DNA from: Bradyrhizobium pachyrhizi
GTDB taxonomy: Bacteria > Pseudomonadota > Alphaproteobacteria > Rhizobiales > Xanthobacteraceae
NCBI RefSeq assembly: GCF_001189245.1
Contig: NZ_LFIQ01000039.1
Span: 76,605 to 140,604 of the forward strand
Length of the DNA: 64,000 nt
Direction: 5' to 3'
Shown in pieces: positions 53,784 through 62,210 of the stretch. Position 1 is the first letter of the stretch. Each line of letters starts with the position of its first letter. The notes below the pieces were generated by a model. The model had not been told where the DNA came from. It saw only the letters and a program-made list of their open reading frames with translations, and ran no database searches. Position numbers and translations under genes: made by a program.

Positions 53784-54521
53784 TCAGGAGTGACAGCAGG
53801 ATGCCTGAACCGGCGCCGGTTGGTACTGGTCACGTAGCCGCACCCAATCCATCGGATAGGGCAATCCTTCCTCGTGGCGGCCGAGCGGCGTCAGGTCGAG
53901 ATAGTGATAGGCGGCATTCATCATGTCGAGGCCGCGCGCGAAGGTCGAGTAGGTATGGAACACGCTCCCTGTCTCGTCGCGGAAGAACACGCTGATGCCG
54001 GGCAGTTCGGGACCATAGAGCGGCGTCGTTCCATAATTGTATTTCGCGTCCCCCGCATCGATCTGCCCTTGCGTGAACGATACGCCGTAATCGTAATTGA
54101 AGTCGCTCTCTCCCGAGGAGACCCAGTCGAAGGTCCAGCCCATCCGCGCCTTGAATGCGTCGAGCTTTGCGAGCGGCGCCCGCGAGATCGCGATCATCGT
54201 GGTGTCGCGCGCGGCGAGATGCGGAACCATGCGCTCGAAGCCGTCGACCCAGAACGAGCAGCTCTTGCACGCTGCGTCCCATTCCGGCGCGAACATCACA
54301 TGCTGCACCACGAGCTGCGGCCTGCCCTTGAAGAGATCACCGAGCGTCATTTTGCCGCCCGGCCCGTCGAACACATAGTCCTTGTCGACCTTGACCCAGG
54401 GCAGTTCGCGGCGCTGCCGGCTGAGCGCTTCGCGGGCCTGGGTCAGCTCCTTCTCACCGATCATCAGCGCCTTGCGGGCTGCGATCCATTCCTCGCGCGA
54501 GACGATCTTGTGCTGTTGCAT
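53784..54521 (-). CDS. DUF899 thioredoxin-like family protein
   Basis: 245 aa. It starts MQQHKIVSREEWIAARKAL and has the thioredoxin-fold centre WDAACKSCSFWVDGFERMVPH, with a CKSC pair in place of CxxC of thioredoxin, and the family ending DLTPLGRHEEGLPYPMDWVR. The redox role is inferred from the fold. AAGGAG precedes the ATG. It is 18 bp after the SRPBCC gene and may be cotranscribed. Confidence 0.9.
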   Translation of the reverse strand: MQQHKIVSREEWIAARKALMIGEKELTQAREALSRQRRELPWVKVDKDYVFDGPGGKMTLGDLFKGRPQLVVQHVMFAPEWDAACKSCSFWVDGFERMVPHLAARDTTMIAISRAPLAKLDAFKARMGWTFDWVSSGESDFNYDYGVSFTQGQIDAGDAKYNYGTTPLYGPELPGISVFFRDETGSVFHTYSTFARGLDMMNAAYHYLDLTPLGRHEEGLPYPMDWVRLRDQYQPAPVQASCCHS

Positions 54522-54539
54522 GAGATGCTCCTTTGCGGG

Positions 54540-55013
54540 TCAGGCGTCGACGTATTGTTCCAGGCTGCCGAGGAATTCGGTCCAGCCGCGCTGGTGATTG
54601 TCGCGGGCGGTCTCATCGACGAACTGTGCGTGATGGAAGGTGAGCAACGTGCCGCCGGCATCGGGCTTGATCGATATCGTCACCTCGGACTCGCGCTCCG
54701 GCGTAGAATGCCAGGCCCAGCTGAACACCAGCTTCTCGTTCGGCACCACCTCGCGATAGGTGCCGCCGACCTCGTGATATTCGCCGTTCGAGCCGGTGAA
54801 CTTGATCCGGTAGCGTCCGCCGACGCGGACATCGAGCTCGGCCTGCGTCGTGCCGGGCTTGACCTGTCCCGGCCCGAACCACTGCGCTAGATTTTCCGGC
54901 TCGGTCCACGCGGCGTAGACTTTTTCCGGCCGCGCGCGGAGGCGCCGCGTGAGGGTGAGGCTTGGGCGCGCGGCGAGGCCGGCGTCGGCGGCGACTGCGG
55001 ATTGGTTTGCCAT
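54540..55013 (-). CDS. SRPBCC (AHSA1-type) family protein
   Basis: 157 aa from the ATG at 55013 (GGAGG 9 nt upstream). It has the Bet v1-like fold of the Aha1/AHSA1 group: ARPEKVYAAWTEPENLAQWF near the start and GWTEFLGSLEQYV at the end. It binds a hydrophobic ligand of unknown kind. It overlaps the 3' end of the ArsR gene by 127 bp in another frame. ArsR-AHSA1 pairs are common, and the regulator probably controls this operon. Confidence 0.9.
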   Translation of the reverse strand: MANQSAVAADAGLAARPSLTLTRRLRARPEKVYAAWTEPENLAQWFGPGQVKPGTTQAELDVRVGGRYRIKFTGSNGEYHEVGGTYREVVPNEKLVFSWAWHSTPERESEVTISIKPDAGGTLLTFHHAQFVDETARDNHQRGWTEFLGSLEQYVDA

Positions 55014-55342
55014 GGTTCTTCCTCCACAAAGGCGGCAAGGCGGTCGAGGTTGTCGGACCAGAATTGCGCATAGCGATTGAGCCAGTTCATCGCCTGCTCC
55101 ATCGGCCGTGCGGTGAGCCGGCACGCCACCGTGCGTCCGGTCTTTTCGCGAGCGACGAGACCCGCATCGGTGAGCACGTCGAGATGCTTCATGATCGCGG
55201 GCAACGACATCGCGAACGGCTGCGCCAGCTCGCTCACCGACAGGCTGTCCTGCTCGCCGAGCCGCGCCAGCAACGCGCGGCGGGTGGGATCGGAAAGCGC
55301 CGCAAAGGTGCGGTCCAGCGTCTCGTCCTGATACTTAACCAT
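54887..55342 (-). CDS. ArsR-family regulator with overlapping C-terminal extension
   Basis: 151 aa. The first 100 residues are an ArsR winged helix (DPTRRALLARLGEQDSLSV, then FAMSLPAIMKHLDVLTDAG). No metal-binding cysteines are seen, as in the AHSA1-linked subgroup. The last 40 residues are Pro/Ser/Arg-rich and are read from DNA that also codes for the start of the SRPBCC protein. Homologues are usually about 110 aa, so the tail is a by-product of a lost stop or a real overlap. Confidence 0.88.
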   Translation of the reverse strand: MVKYQDETLDRTFAALSDPTRRALLARLGEQDSLSVSELAQPFAMSLPAIMKHLDVLTDAGLVAREKTGRTVACRLTARPMEQAMNWLNRYAQFWSDNLDRLAAFVEEEPWQTNPQSPPTPASPRAQASPSRGASARGRKKSTPRGPSRKI

Positions 55343-55471
55343 GTGGTTTAGTATAGGCGCAAACGGCGCGACGTCAAGCGCGCGACTTCACGATCGCGTC
55401 AGGATGGACCCAGCCGGGGGACGAACGTCAGGAACGGTGGCGACGGACCGCCTTGCGGTGATGCCGCAACG

Positions 55472-55756
55472 CTAGTCGGGATATACGGTCCGGTGCCGAC
55501 GCTGATAGCGGCGCGGTGGCGGCGGCGGTTCGCTGAACAGGAAGCGCGGATTCTCGCCGCAATAGAGATAACGGCCGGACACGCTCGCGAGGCATTGCTG
55601 GTAGGTCCGGTAAGCGCATTCGCCGGGATAGCCCAGGCTAGGGCCCTGCGCGCACCATGGGTAGTCATAAGGATCGGCGGAAGCTGGCGTGATACTCGCC
55701 GCGCCTGCGAGCGTCATCGTTCCCAGAACAAGCATTGCCAATCCCGATGCGCGCAT
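55472..55756 (-). CDS. DUF3551 secreted protein
   Basis: 94 aa. A signal peptide (MRASGLAMLVLGTMTLAGA, cleaved near ASA-DPYDYP) precedes a small domain with four cysteines in WCAQG, ECAYRTYQQCLAS and YCGENPRF, the DUF3551 pattern common in Bradyrhizobium. It is likely periplasmic and disulfide-bonded. Function unknown. Confidence 0.88.
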   Translation of the reverse strand: MRASGLAMLVLGTMTLAGAASITPASADPYDYPWCAQGPSLGYPGECAYRTYQQCLASVSGRYLYCGENPRFLFSEPPPPPRRYQRRHRTVYPD

Positions 55757-55921
55757 GATCCGGCTCCTCGGACGCCGCAGTTAGCCAGGCGCGGCACCTT
55801 TGATAAGGTTCCTGAACGTCATTCTATTCCGCGTCAAGGCCGACGGCTTCGGCCGCGGACCGGCTGTACCACGCGGGCCACATTTGTCCCGCGCGATCCA
55901 GCATCGCGCCTCTTGCGAGGC

Positions 55922-56893
55922 CTACTCGACCTTGAGGCCGGCGAACTCGACCACCTTCTTCCACTTGTCGGTTTCGGCCTTGATGTCGTTGCCGAAGGCT
56001 TCCGGCGTCTGGATCAGCGGATCGCCGCCGAGCTCGACTAGACGCTTCTTCATGTCGGGTTCGGCGAGCACGGCGTTGATCTCGGTGTTGAGCTTGGCGA
56101 TAACTTCCTTCGGCATGTTCTTCGGCGCGCCCATGCCAAACAGCGCGCTCGCCTCGTAGCCCTTCACGGTTTCGGCGACCGACGGGACATCCGGCAGTTG
56201 CGAGGATCGCTCCGTTGACGTCACAGCCAGCGCGCGCAACGCGCCGGAGCGGATGTGCTGGATGATCGAGGGCATGTTGTCGAAGATCACCTGCACCTGG
56301 CCGCCGAGCATGTCGGTGATCGCGGGCGCCGCGCCGCGATACGGCACGTGCTGCATCTTGCAGCCGGTCATCGCCATGAACATCTCGCCGGAGAGATGCA
56401 CCGAGGTGCCGTTGCCAGAAGAGGCCATGTTCACCTTGCCGGGATTGGCCTTCACATATTCGATGAACTCGGCGACGGTCTTGGCCGGCACGTCCTTGTT
56501 GACGGTCATCACGTTCGGCACGCGATTGAAGGAAGCGACCGGCGCGACGTCGCGCACGAAGTTGAACTTCAGATTGGCGTAGAGCGAGGCATTGATGTAG
56601 TTGGCTGGATTGACCAGCAGCACGGTGTAGCCGTCCGGCTCGGCGTTGATCGCCGCCTCGGTGCCGATATTGTTGCCCGCGCCTGGCTTGTTCTCGATCA
56701 CGAATTGCTGCCCGAGCCTCTCCGACAGCCGCTGCCCGACCAGGCGCGCGATGATGTCGGTGGCGCCGCCCGGCGGATAACCCACGATCCAGCGCACCGG
56801 CCGCGCCGGATAGTCGGCAGCGGAAGCGCGGCCGATCGCGAATGTCGAAATCCCCGACCCGATCAGGCCCAGCGCGGTACGGCGTGAAATCAT
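55922..56893 (-). CDS. Bug-family (TctC) solute-binding protein
   Basis: 323 aa from the ATG at 56893 (GGGAG 8 nt upstream). A Tat-type signal MISRRTALGLIGSGI leads to a mature protein starting near ADYPARPVRWIVGYPPGGATD. It is a periplasmic binding protein for tripartite tricarboxylate-type transport; GKVNMASSGNGTSVHLSGE and VPYRGAAPAITDMLGGQV line the carboxylate site. No TctA/TctB membrane genes are adjacent, so it is an orphan whose ligand is unknown. Confidence 0.93.
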   Translation of the reverse strand: MISRRTALGLIGSGISTFAIGRASAADYPARPVRWIVGYPPGGATDIIARLVGQRLSERLGQQFVIENKPGAGNNIGTEAAINAEPDGYTVLLVNPANYINASLYANLKFNFVRDVAPVASFNRVPNVMTVNKDVPAKTVAEFIEYVKANPGKVNMASSGNGTSVHLSGEMFMAMTGCKMQHVPYRGAAPAITDMLGGQVQVIFDNMPSIIQHIRSGALRALAVTSTERSSQLPDVPSVAETVKGYEASALFGMGAPKNMPKEVIAKLNTEINAVLAEPDMKKRLVELGGDPLIQTPEAFGNDIKAETDKWKKVVEFAGLKVE

Positions 56894-57097
56894 GAAGTTT
56901 CTCCCAATCCAGCAGGGTTTGGCGCCCTGCCCGTTTCTGTTGCGTTGCGTGCGGCGCGGTTTTAACAAACAATGCCTGAAGCGACCAGTGCGACACGTGC
57001 GCCGCCGACCGCGACGAAAGACTAAGCTTCGGCTCTGATCGCACCAGAACCGGCGACCACATCGCTCGAAAGCACTCTGGACCGAAGAGGATCGATC

Positions 57098-57517
57098 ATG
57101 TCCGTCAAGGTGAATGGCCTCGACCATCTCGTGATCAACGTCACCGATGTCGTGCGCTCGGTTGCCTGGTACAGCAGGATCCTCGGCATGGAGGTGAAGG
57201 TGTTCGACCCCGGCAAGGGCAAGACACCGCGCACCTCGCTGGTGTTCGGCAACCAGAAGATCAATGTGCGGCCGCGCGATGCCGACAAGGTGGACTGGTT
57301 CACCGCCGAGCACGAGGCGGCCGGCAGCGACGATCTCTGCTTCCTCACGTCGAGCACACCCGAGGAAGTGGTCGCGCATCTGAAGGCCAATGGCGTCAGG
57401 ATCGAGGAAGGCCCCGTCGCCAAGCAGGGCGCGCGCGGCACGCTGCGCTCGGTCTATTGCCGCGACCCCGACGGCAGCCTGATCGAGATCTCGTCGTACG
57501 AAAAGAACGCGACCTAG
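57098..57517 (+). CDS. VOC-family (glyoxalase/dioxygenase fold) protein
   Basis: 139 aa, a single VOC module pair: LDHLVINVTDVVRSVAWYS at the start and VYCRDPDGSLIEISSY at the end. The first His and last Glu are in metal-binding positions. Members act as lyases, dioxygenases or resistance proteins; the substrate cannot be read from the sequence. It precedes the acyl-CoA ligase gene. Confidence 0.88.
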   Translation: MSVKVNGLDHLVINVTDVVRSVAWYSRILGMEVKVFDPGKGKTPRTSLVFGNQKINVRPRDADKVDWFTAEHEAAGSDDLCFLTSSTPEEVVAHLKANGVRIEEGPVAKQGARGTLRSVYCRDPDGSLIEISSYEKNAT

Positions 57518-57726
57518 CTTTCGTTCGTCCTTGCGAGCCGGCGCGGCGTGCGAATGCGCGCCCGATGACGGATGCCGCGAATAAATCGATCTCTTCCGCG
57601 CGGCGGAACAAATTGCTTCAGCGCAAAACCGCTTTGCAAATCACGATTTGCTCTCGGCGCACGCCGATGGCAGAACTGCTCCCAACCAAGACCAATGGCG
57701 GCCGGCAAGGCCGCGCGGGAGGACAT

Positions 57727-59307
57727 ATGAGCAATTCAAAAGCAGTGCCGGGCATCGTGGGACCGTTTGCGGGACTCGACGTGCCATGGCTGCTGCGGAT
57801 GCGCGCCGAGGTGCGGCGCGACCATCCATTCCTGATCTGGGCGCCGTTCGACACGCCGGCACGGCGCTGGAGCTACGGCGAATTCCATGAGCGCGTCGGC
57901 GCGCTCGCTGCGGGCCTTGCGAAGCGCGGCATCCGGCAGGGCGACTATGTCCTGATCCATCTCGACAATTGCATCGAGGCGATCATGTCGTGGTTCGCCT
58001 GCGTCGAGCTCGGCGCGATCGCGGTCACCACCAACACCCGTTCCGCCGCCGCCGAGATCGAATATTTTGCCGGCCATTGCGGCGCGATCGCCGCGATCAC
58101 CCAGCCGGCCTATGCAGAACTGATCGCCGCCAACTGCAAGAGCCTGCGCTGGATCGCGGTGACCTCGCACGACGCCGGGCAAGCGCCGGCACAGCTGCCC
58201 GCGCGCGGCGACAGCTTTGACGCGCTGTTTGCCGACAGTGCCGACCGGCCACGTCGCCCGACCGATCCGCTCGCCCCCTGCAGCGTGCAATACACCTCCG
58301 GCACCACGTCGCGGCCGAAGGCGGTGCTGTGGACCCACGCCAACGCGCTGTGGGGCGCCAAGATCAATGCCGCGCATCAGGACCTGCACGCCTTTGATGT
58401 TCACCAGACCTATCTGCCGCTGTTCCACACGAACGCGCTAGCCTATTCGATGCTGGCGAGCCTGTGGGTCGGGGGCACCTGCGTGATCCAGCCACGCTTC
58501 TCGGCTAGCCGCTTCTGGCCGGTGGCGCTCGAGCACGGCTCGACATGGACCTCGACGATCCCGTTTTGCATGAAGGCGCTGCTGGAGCACGAGGTGCCGA
58601 AGAATCACAAGTTCCGGCTCTGGGGCACCGCCGTGAACGAGCCGCCGGCGTTCAGCGTGTTCGGCATCAAGATCATCGGCTGGTGGGGCATGACCGAGAC
58701 CATCACGCACGGCATTATCGGCGAGGTCGATCAGCCCAACACGCCGATGTCGATCGGCCGCGCCGCGCCGGAATACGAGATCCGCATCGTCAATGACGAC
58801 GGCACGCCGACCGGCATCGGCGAGACCGGCAACCTCCTGATCAAGGGCATCCCCGGCCTGTCCCTGTTCGCCGAATATCTGCACAACGAAAAGGCCACGC
58901 GCGAAAGCTTCGACGAGCACGGTTACTTCATTACCGGCGACCGCGTCACGATGCTGCAGCACGGCTACATCAAGTTCGGCGATCGCTCCAAGGACATGCT
59001 GAAGGTCGGCGGCGAGAATGTCGCAGCTTCCGAGATCGAACAAGTGATCGCGGTGGTGCCGGGCGTGCGCGAAGCCGCTGTGGTGGCGAAGAAGCACCCG
59101 ATGCTGGACGAGGTGCCCGTCGTCTTCATCATCCCGCAGGCCGGTGTCGCCGCCCTGCCTGCCGATTTGCACGACAACGTCATGACCGCCTGCCGCTCCG
59201 GACTCGCGGACTTCAAGGTGCCCCGCGAGATCCGCTTCGTCGACGAAATGCCGCGCTCGACGCTGGAGAAGGTCGCGAAGGCGGAGCTCAGGAAGATGCT
59301 GGAGTGA
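57727..59307 (+). CDS. AMP-dependent acyl-CoA synthetase/ligase
   Basis: 526 aa from the ATG at 57727, which follows GGGAGG; the longer frame upstream is not supported. It activates a carboxylic acid as acyl-AMP and then acyl-CoA. The AMP-binding loop YTSGTTSRPKAVLWTH, the segment GWWGMTETITHG, the hinge Asp/Arg in YFITGDRV and FGDRSKDMLKVGGENV, and the final Lys in RSTLEKVAKAEL are intact. A cytochrome P450 gene converges on it, so both may serve breakdown of one compound. Confidence 0.92.
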   Translation: MSNSKAVPGIVGPFAGLDVPWLLRMRAEVRRDHPFLIWAPFDTPARRWSYGEFHERVGALAAGLAKRGIRQGDYVLIHLDNCIEAIMSWFACVELGAIAVTTNTRSAAAEIEYFAGHCGAIAAITQPAYAELIAANCKSLRWIAVTSHDAGQAPAQLPARGDSFDALFADSADRPRRPTDPLAPCSVQYTSGTTSRPKAVLWTHANALWGAKINAAHQDLHAFDVHQTYLPLFHTNALAYSMLASLWVGGTCVIQPRFSASRFWPVALEHGSTWTSTIPFCMKALLEHEVPKNHKFRLWGTAVNEPPAFSVFGIKIIGWWGMTETITHGIIGEVDQPNTPMSIGRAAPEYEIRIVNDDGTPTGIGETGNLLIKGIPGLSLFAEYLHNEKATRESFDEHGYFITGDRVTMLQHGYIKFGDRSKDMLKVGGENVAASEIEQVIAVVPGVREAAVVAKKHPMLDEVPVVFIIPQAGVAALPADLHDNVMTACRSGLADFKVPREIRFVDEMPRSTLEKVAKAELRKMLE

Positions 59308-59323
59308 CGCGGCCCTGGCCGCG

Positions 59324-60613
59324 TCAATTCACCTCGAACCGGATCGGCAGCTTCTTCGGGCCGTTGACAAAATAGGCCTGCGTCATCTTCACCTCGCCGT
59401 CGAGCGACAGCGACTTCAGGCGCGGCAGCAGCTCCTCGAACAGGATGCGCATCTCGAGCTTGGCGAGGTACTGACCGAGACAGAGATGCGCGCCATAGCC
59501 GAACGCGACATGGCGATTGGGCTTGCGGTCGCTGCGGAAGCGATCGGGGTCCTCGAACACCTCCTCGTCGCGATTGCCCGAGGCGTAGCACAGCATCAGC
59601 CAGTCGCCCTTGGCGATCTTGCGGCCGCCGAGCTCGGTATCCGCGGTGGCCGAGCGCATGAAATGCTTGACCGGCGTCATCCAGCGGATCGACTCATCGA
59701 CCAGGCCCGAGATCAGCTCCGGGTTGGCCTTCACCTTGGCGAATTCCGCGGGGTCCCTGGCCAGCGCCCAGATCGCGCCCGCGGTCGAGGATGAGGTGGT
59801 GTCATGACCCGCGGTCGCGACGATCATGTAATAGCTGGTCTGATCGTGCTCCGGCATATACTCGCCGCCGATCTTCGCGTTGGCGATGACGGTGGCGAGA
59901 TCGTCGCGCGGGTTCTGGCGGCGATCCTCGGTGATCTTGCGGAAGTAGGCGGAGAAGTCGGCGATGATCGCCTGCAACATCGCGGAGACCTGCTCCGCGC
60001 TCAGCGCGTCGCGGACGCGCGCGGTGTCGGGATCCTGCGGGCCAAACAGCTCCTGCGTCAGCTTGAGCATGCGCGGCTCGTCCGCCTCGGGCACGCCGAG
60101 GATCTCCATGATGACGTGGAGCGGATAGCCGAGCGCCACGTCCTCGACGAAGTCGCAGGCGCCGCCCCTCGCGAGCATGCGCTGCACCGTGGCGCGCGCG
60201 ATCTCGCGAACGCGGGCCTCGAACTTGCCGAGATTGGCCGGCATGAACCAGCCTTGCGTCAGTGCGCGATATTTCGGGTGATCGGGCGCGTCCATCTGCA
60301 CCAGCGAGCGCACCAAATTGGGCCCGCCGGTGATCTTGCGAACGCGCTCCTCGAGCGCCTGCGTCGTTAGGGTGGTCGGCCGATCGGCGTTGTGGAACAG
60401 CTCGTTCTGCCGGCTGATGGCCTGGATATGCGCGTGCTTCGTCACCACCCAGAACGGATCGAACTTCTCGGGCCGCGCGATGCCGAGCGGATTGTTGGCG
60501 CGTAGCCAGCGATAGCTGTCGTGGATGCGGTCGTCCGCATAGGCGACGGGATCGACGAGGGTTGCCGCGATGTCGGCGGGGATGTCGAAATCCCCGGTCG
60601 TTGCCGTATCCAT
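59324..60613 (-). CDS. Cytochrome P450
   Basis: 429 aa from the ATG at 60613 (GAGG 7 nt upstream). It is a soluble bacterial P450: I-helix oxygen-binding motif AGHDTTSS, ExxR in DESIRWM, and heme loop FGYGAHLCLGQ with the proximal Cys. No ferredoxin or reductase gene is adjacent. It is convergent with the acyl-CoA ligase (16 bp apart), suggesting shared catabolism of a terpenoid, steroid or fatty compound, which is inference. Confidence 0.94.
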   Translation of the reverse strand: MDTATTGDFDIPADIAATLVDPVAYADDRIHDSYRWLRANNPLGIARPEKFDPFWVVTKHAHIQAISRQNELFHNADRPTTLTTQALEERVRKITGGPNLVRSLVQMDAPDHPKYRALTQGWFMPANLGKFEARVREIARATVQRMLARGGACDFVEDVALGYPLHVIMEILGVPEADEPRMLKLTQELFGPQDPDTARVRDALSAEQVSAMLQAIIADFSAYFRKITEDRRQNPRDDLATVIANAKIGGEYMPEHDQTSYYMIVATAGHDTTSSSTAGAIWALARDPAEFAKVKANPELISGLVDESIRWMTPVKHFMRSATADTELGGRKIAKGDWLMLCYASGNRDEEVFEDPDRFRSDRKPNRHVAFGYGAHLCLGQYLAKLEMRILFEELLPRLKSLSLDGEVKMTQAYFVNGPKKLPIRFEVN

Positions 60614-60719
60614 GATCGTCCTCACTCGCCCCAGCATCGGTCTTGCCGATGATCAACGGAATCTAGGCGGAGGTAAGGAGGACGACTTGCGTTGATTGGC
60701 TAGGATCCCCGCCAAAGGC

Positions 60720-60803
60720 GTCATTGCGAGGAGCGGAGCGACGAAGCAATCCATCGGCCCGCACAGACGGAGCGATGGATTGCTTCGCTCCGCTCGCAAT
60801 GAC
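60720..60803. repeat. Dispersed repeat family B, copy 2
   Basis: GTCATTGCGAGGAGCGGAGC at the left and its near-complement ending CTCGCAATGAC at the right; the inner part also pairs (AAGCAATCCATCG with CGATGGATTGCTT). It is just downstream of the HD-GYP gene and may act as its terminator. Confidence 0.8.
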
Positions 60804-60821
60804 GGCGAAAACCATTGGAGA

Positions 60822-61919
60822 TCAATAATGCCCGAACGCCACCGGGCGGAACGCCTGCAGCAATTGCTGGTCGAGCTTGCCGCCCATCTCCTCCATCATG
60901 GAGAATGCCTTGGCGTGGGTGAACTGCAGCCGGTAGGCGCGCTTCTCGACCAAAGCGGCATAGACGTCGACGATCGTGGTGACGCGGACGATGTCGCTGA
61001 TCTGATTGCCGCTGAGGCCGTTGGGATAGCCGGTGCCGTCGAGGAATTCGTGATGGTGCAGGATCACGTCGAGCATTTCCGGCGGGAAGCCGCCCTGCGC
61101 TGACAGCGCCTCGTAGCCGCGGCGCGGATGCTCGCGCATCTCGGCCATTTCCTCGACCGTCAGCGCGCCGGGCTTGTCGAGCAGCGCGACTGGAACGAAG
61201 GCCTTGCCGACGTCGTGCAGCAGCGCGGCACGGGCGAGCCGGCGCTGATCGTCCTCACGCATGCCGAGGTGCTGCGCGAACGCGACCGCGAAGCCGGTCA
61301 CGAACAGGCAGTGGCGATAGGTCTCCTGGTGATGGCAGCCGACGGTGGTCAGCCATTCGCGCAGCGAGTTGTGCTTGATCGCCTTGAGGATCTTGTTTTC
61401 GGCGGCGACGATGTCCTCGAACTTGAGCGGCTCGCCGGCACGCATCCGCTCGAACATCTTGACCATCACGCCGTGCGCGGCTTCGACGCCGCGGTTGAGC
61501 GCCTTGCCGCGGTCGGTCTCGTCATAGCCGCTGTCGTCGGGGAACGCGGCGCGGATGCGCTGCAGGATGCCGCGCGCATCAAACGGCCGCGAGATCGTGT
61601 CGGTGGCGCCGAGCGCCCAGGCCTGCATCGAGGCGTGGTGCAAGGCATCTGCCAGCACGAACAGCCGCGGCATCTCGCGATAGGCATCGGCCTGCAGCTT
61701 GGCGCGGACGAGTTGCACGGCTTCGGGCGAGCGCAGGTTGATGTCGACGACGATGCCAGAGAGATCGCGGCCCGGCTGCTCGGGAATATCTGAGGTCGGA
61801 ACGGTATCGACCTCGCCCACCGAGCGCAGGATGCTGGCGAGCTCGTTGCTCTGATCGCTTCGATCTGACGCCAGCAGCAGGCGGCGCTTCGAAGTCTGGT
61901 TGTTGGCTAAGGCAGTCAT
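60822..61919 (-). CDS. HD-GYP domain protein with degenerate receiver
   Basis: 365 aa. Residues 1-125 resemble a response-regulator receiver: the phospho-Asp is kept in GIVVDINL, but the conserved Lys is Arg in SRPF, so signalling may differ. The rest is an HD-GYP phosphodiesterase domain with HD in LLHDVGKAF and GYP in HHHEFLDGTGYP, expected to hydrolyse cyclic di-GMP in the cytoplasm. No sensor kinase gene is near. Confidence 0.9.
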   Translation of the reverse strand: MTALANNQTSKRRLLLASDRSDQSNELASILRSVGEVDTVPTSDIPEQPGRDLSGIVVDINLRSPEAVQLVRAKLQADAYREMPRLFVLADALHHASMQAWALGATDTISRPFDARGILQRIRAAFPDDSGYDETDRGKALNRGVEAAHGVMVKMFERMRAGEPLKFEDIVAAENKILKAIKHNSLREWLTTVGCHHQETYRHCLFVTGFAVAFAQHLGMREDDQRRLARAALLHDVGKAFVPVALLDKPGALTVEEMAEMREHPRRGYEALSAQGGFPPEMLDVILHHHEFLDGTGYPNGLSGNQISDIVRVTTIVDVYAALVEKRAYRLQFTHAKAFSMMEEMGGKLDQQLLQAFRPVAFGHY

Positions 61920-62155
61920 GGCATCCCCGTCGCAGTAACGACCGACGCCGGGACGCTACCTGACGATGCGTTCCCTCCGGCTTAATGGGGATGCTGAACG
62001 GCGCTTAAGCGCAATGGATACAATTTGAGCGATCGCCGAATCCGCCAGCAAAATCAGGCCGACTGAAAATCAATGCAGATGCGCAGATCGGCGGCGAATC
62101 ATGAATTTTTGCGGCGTCAGATTTGATGCCGTAACCGCCCGGCCGACGCGCGGAG

Positions 62156-62193
62156 CAAAGAAAAACGCCGGAGAGCTCGTGCTCTCCGGCGTT
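62156..62193 (-). terminator. Rho-independent terminator
   Basis: A perfect 13-bp stem (AACGCCGGAGAGC with its complement, 4-nt loop, 62164-62193) is followed on the minus strand by TTTTTCTTT. It lies 17 bp after the stop of the molybdopterin-binding subunit gene. Confidence 0.88.
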
Positions 62194-62210
62194 CTTGTTC
62201 GTTCAGATCG

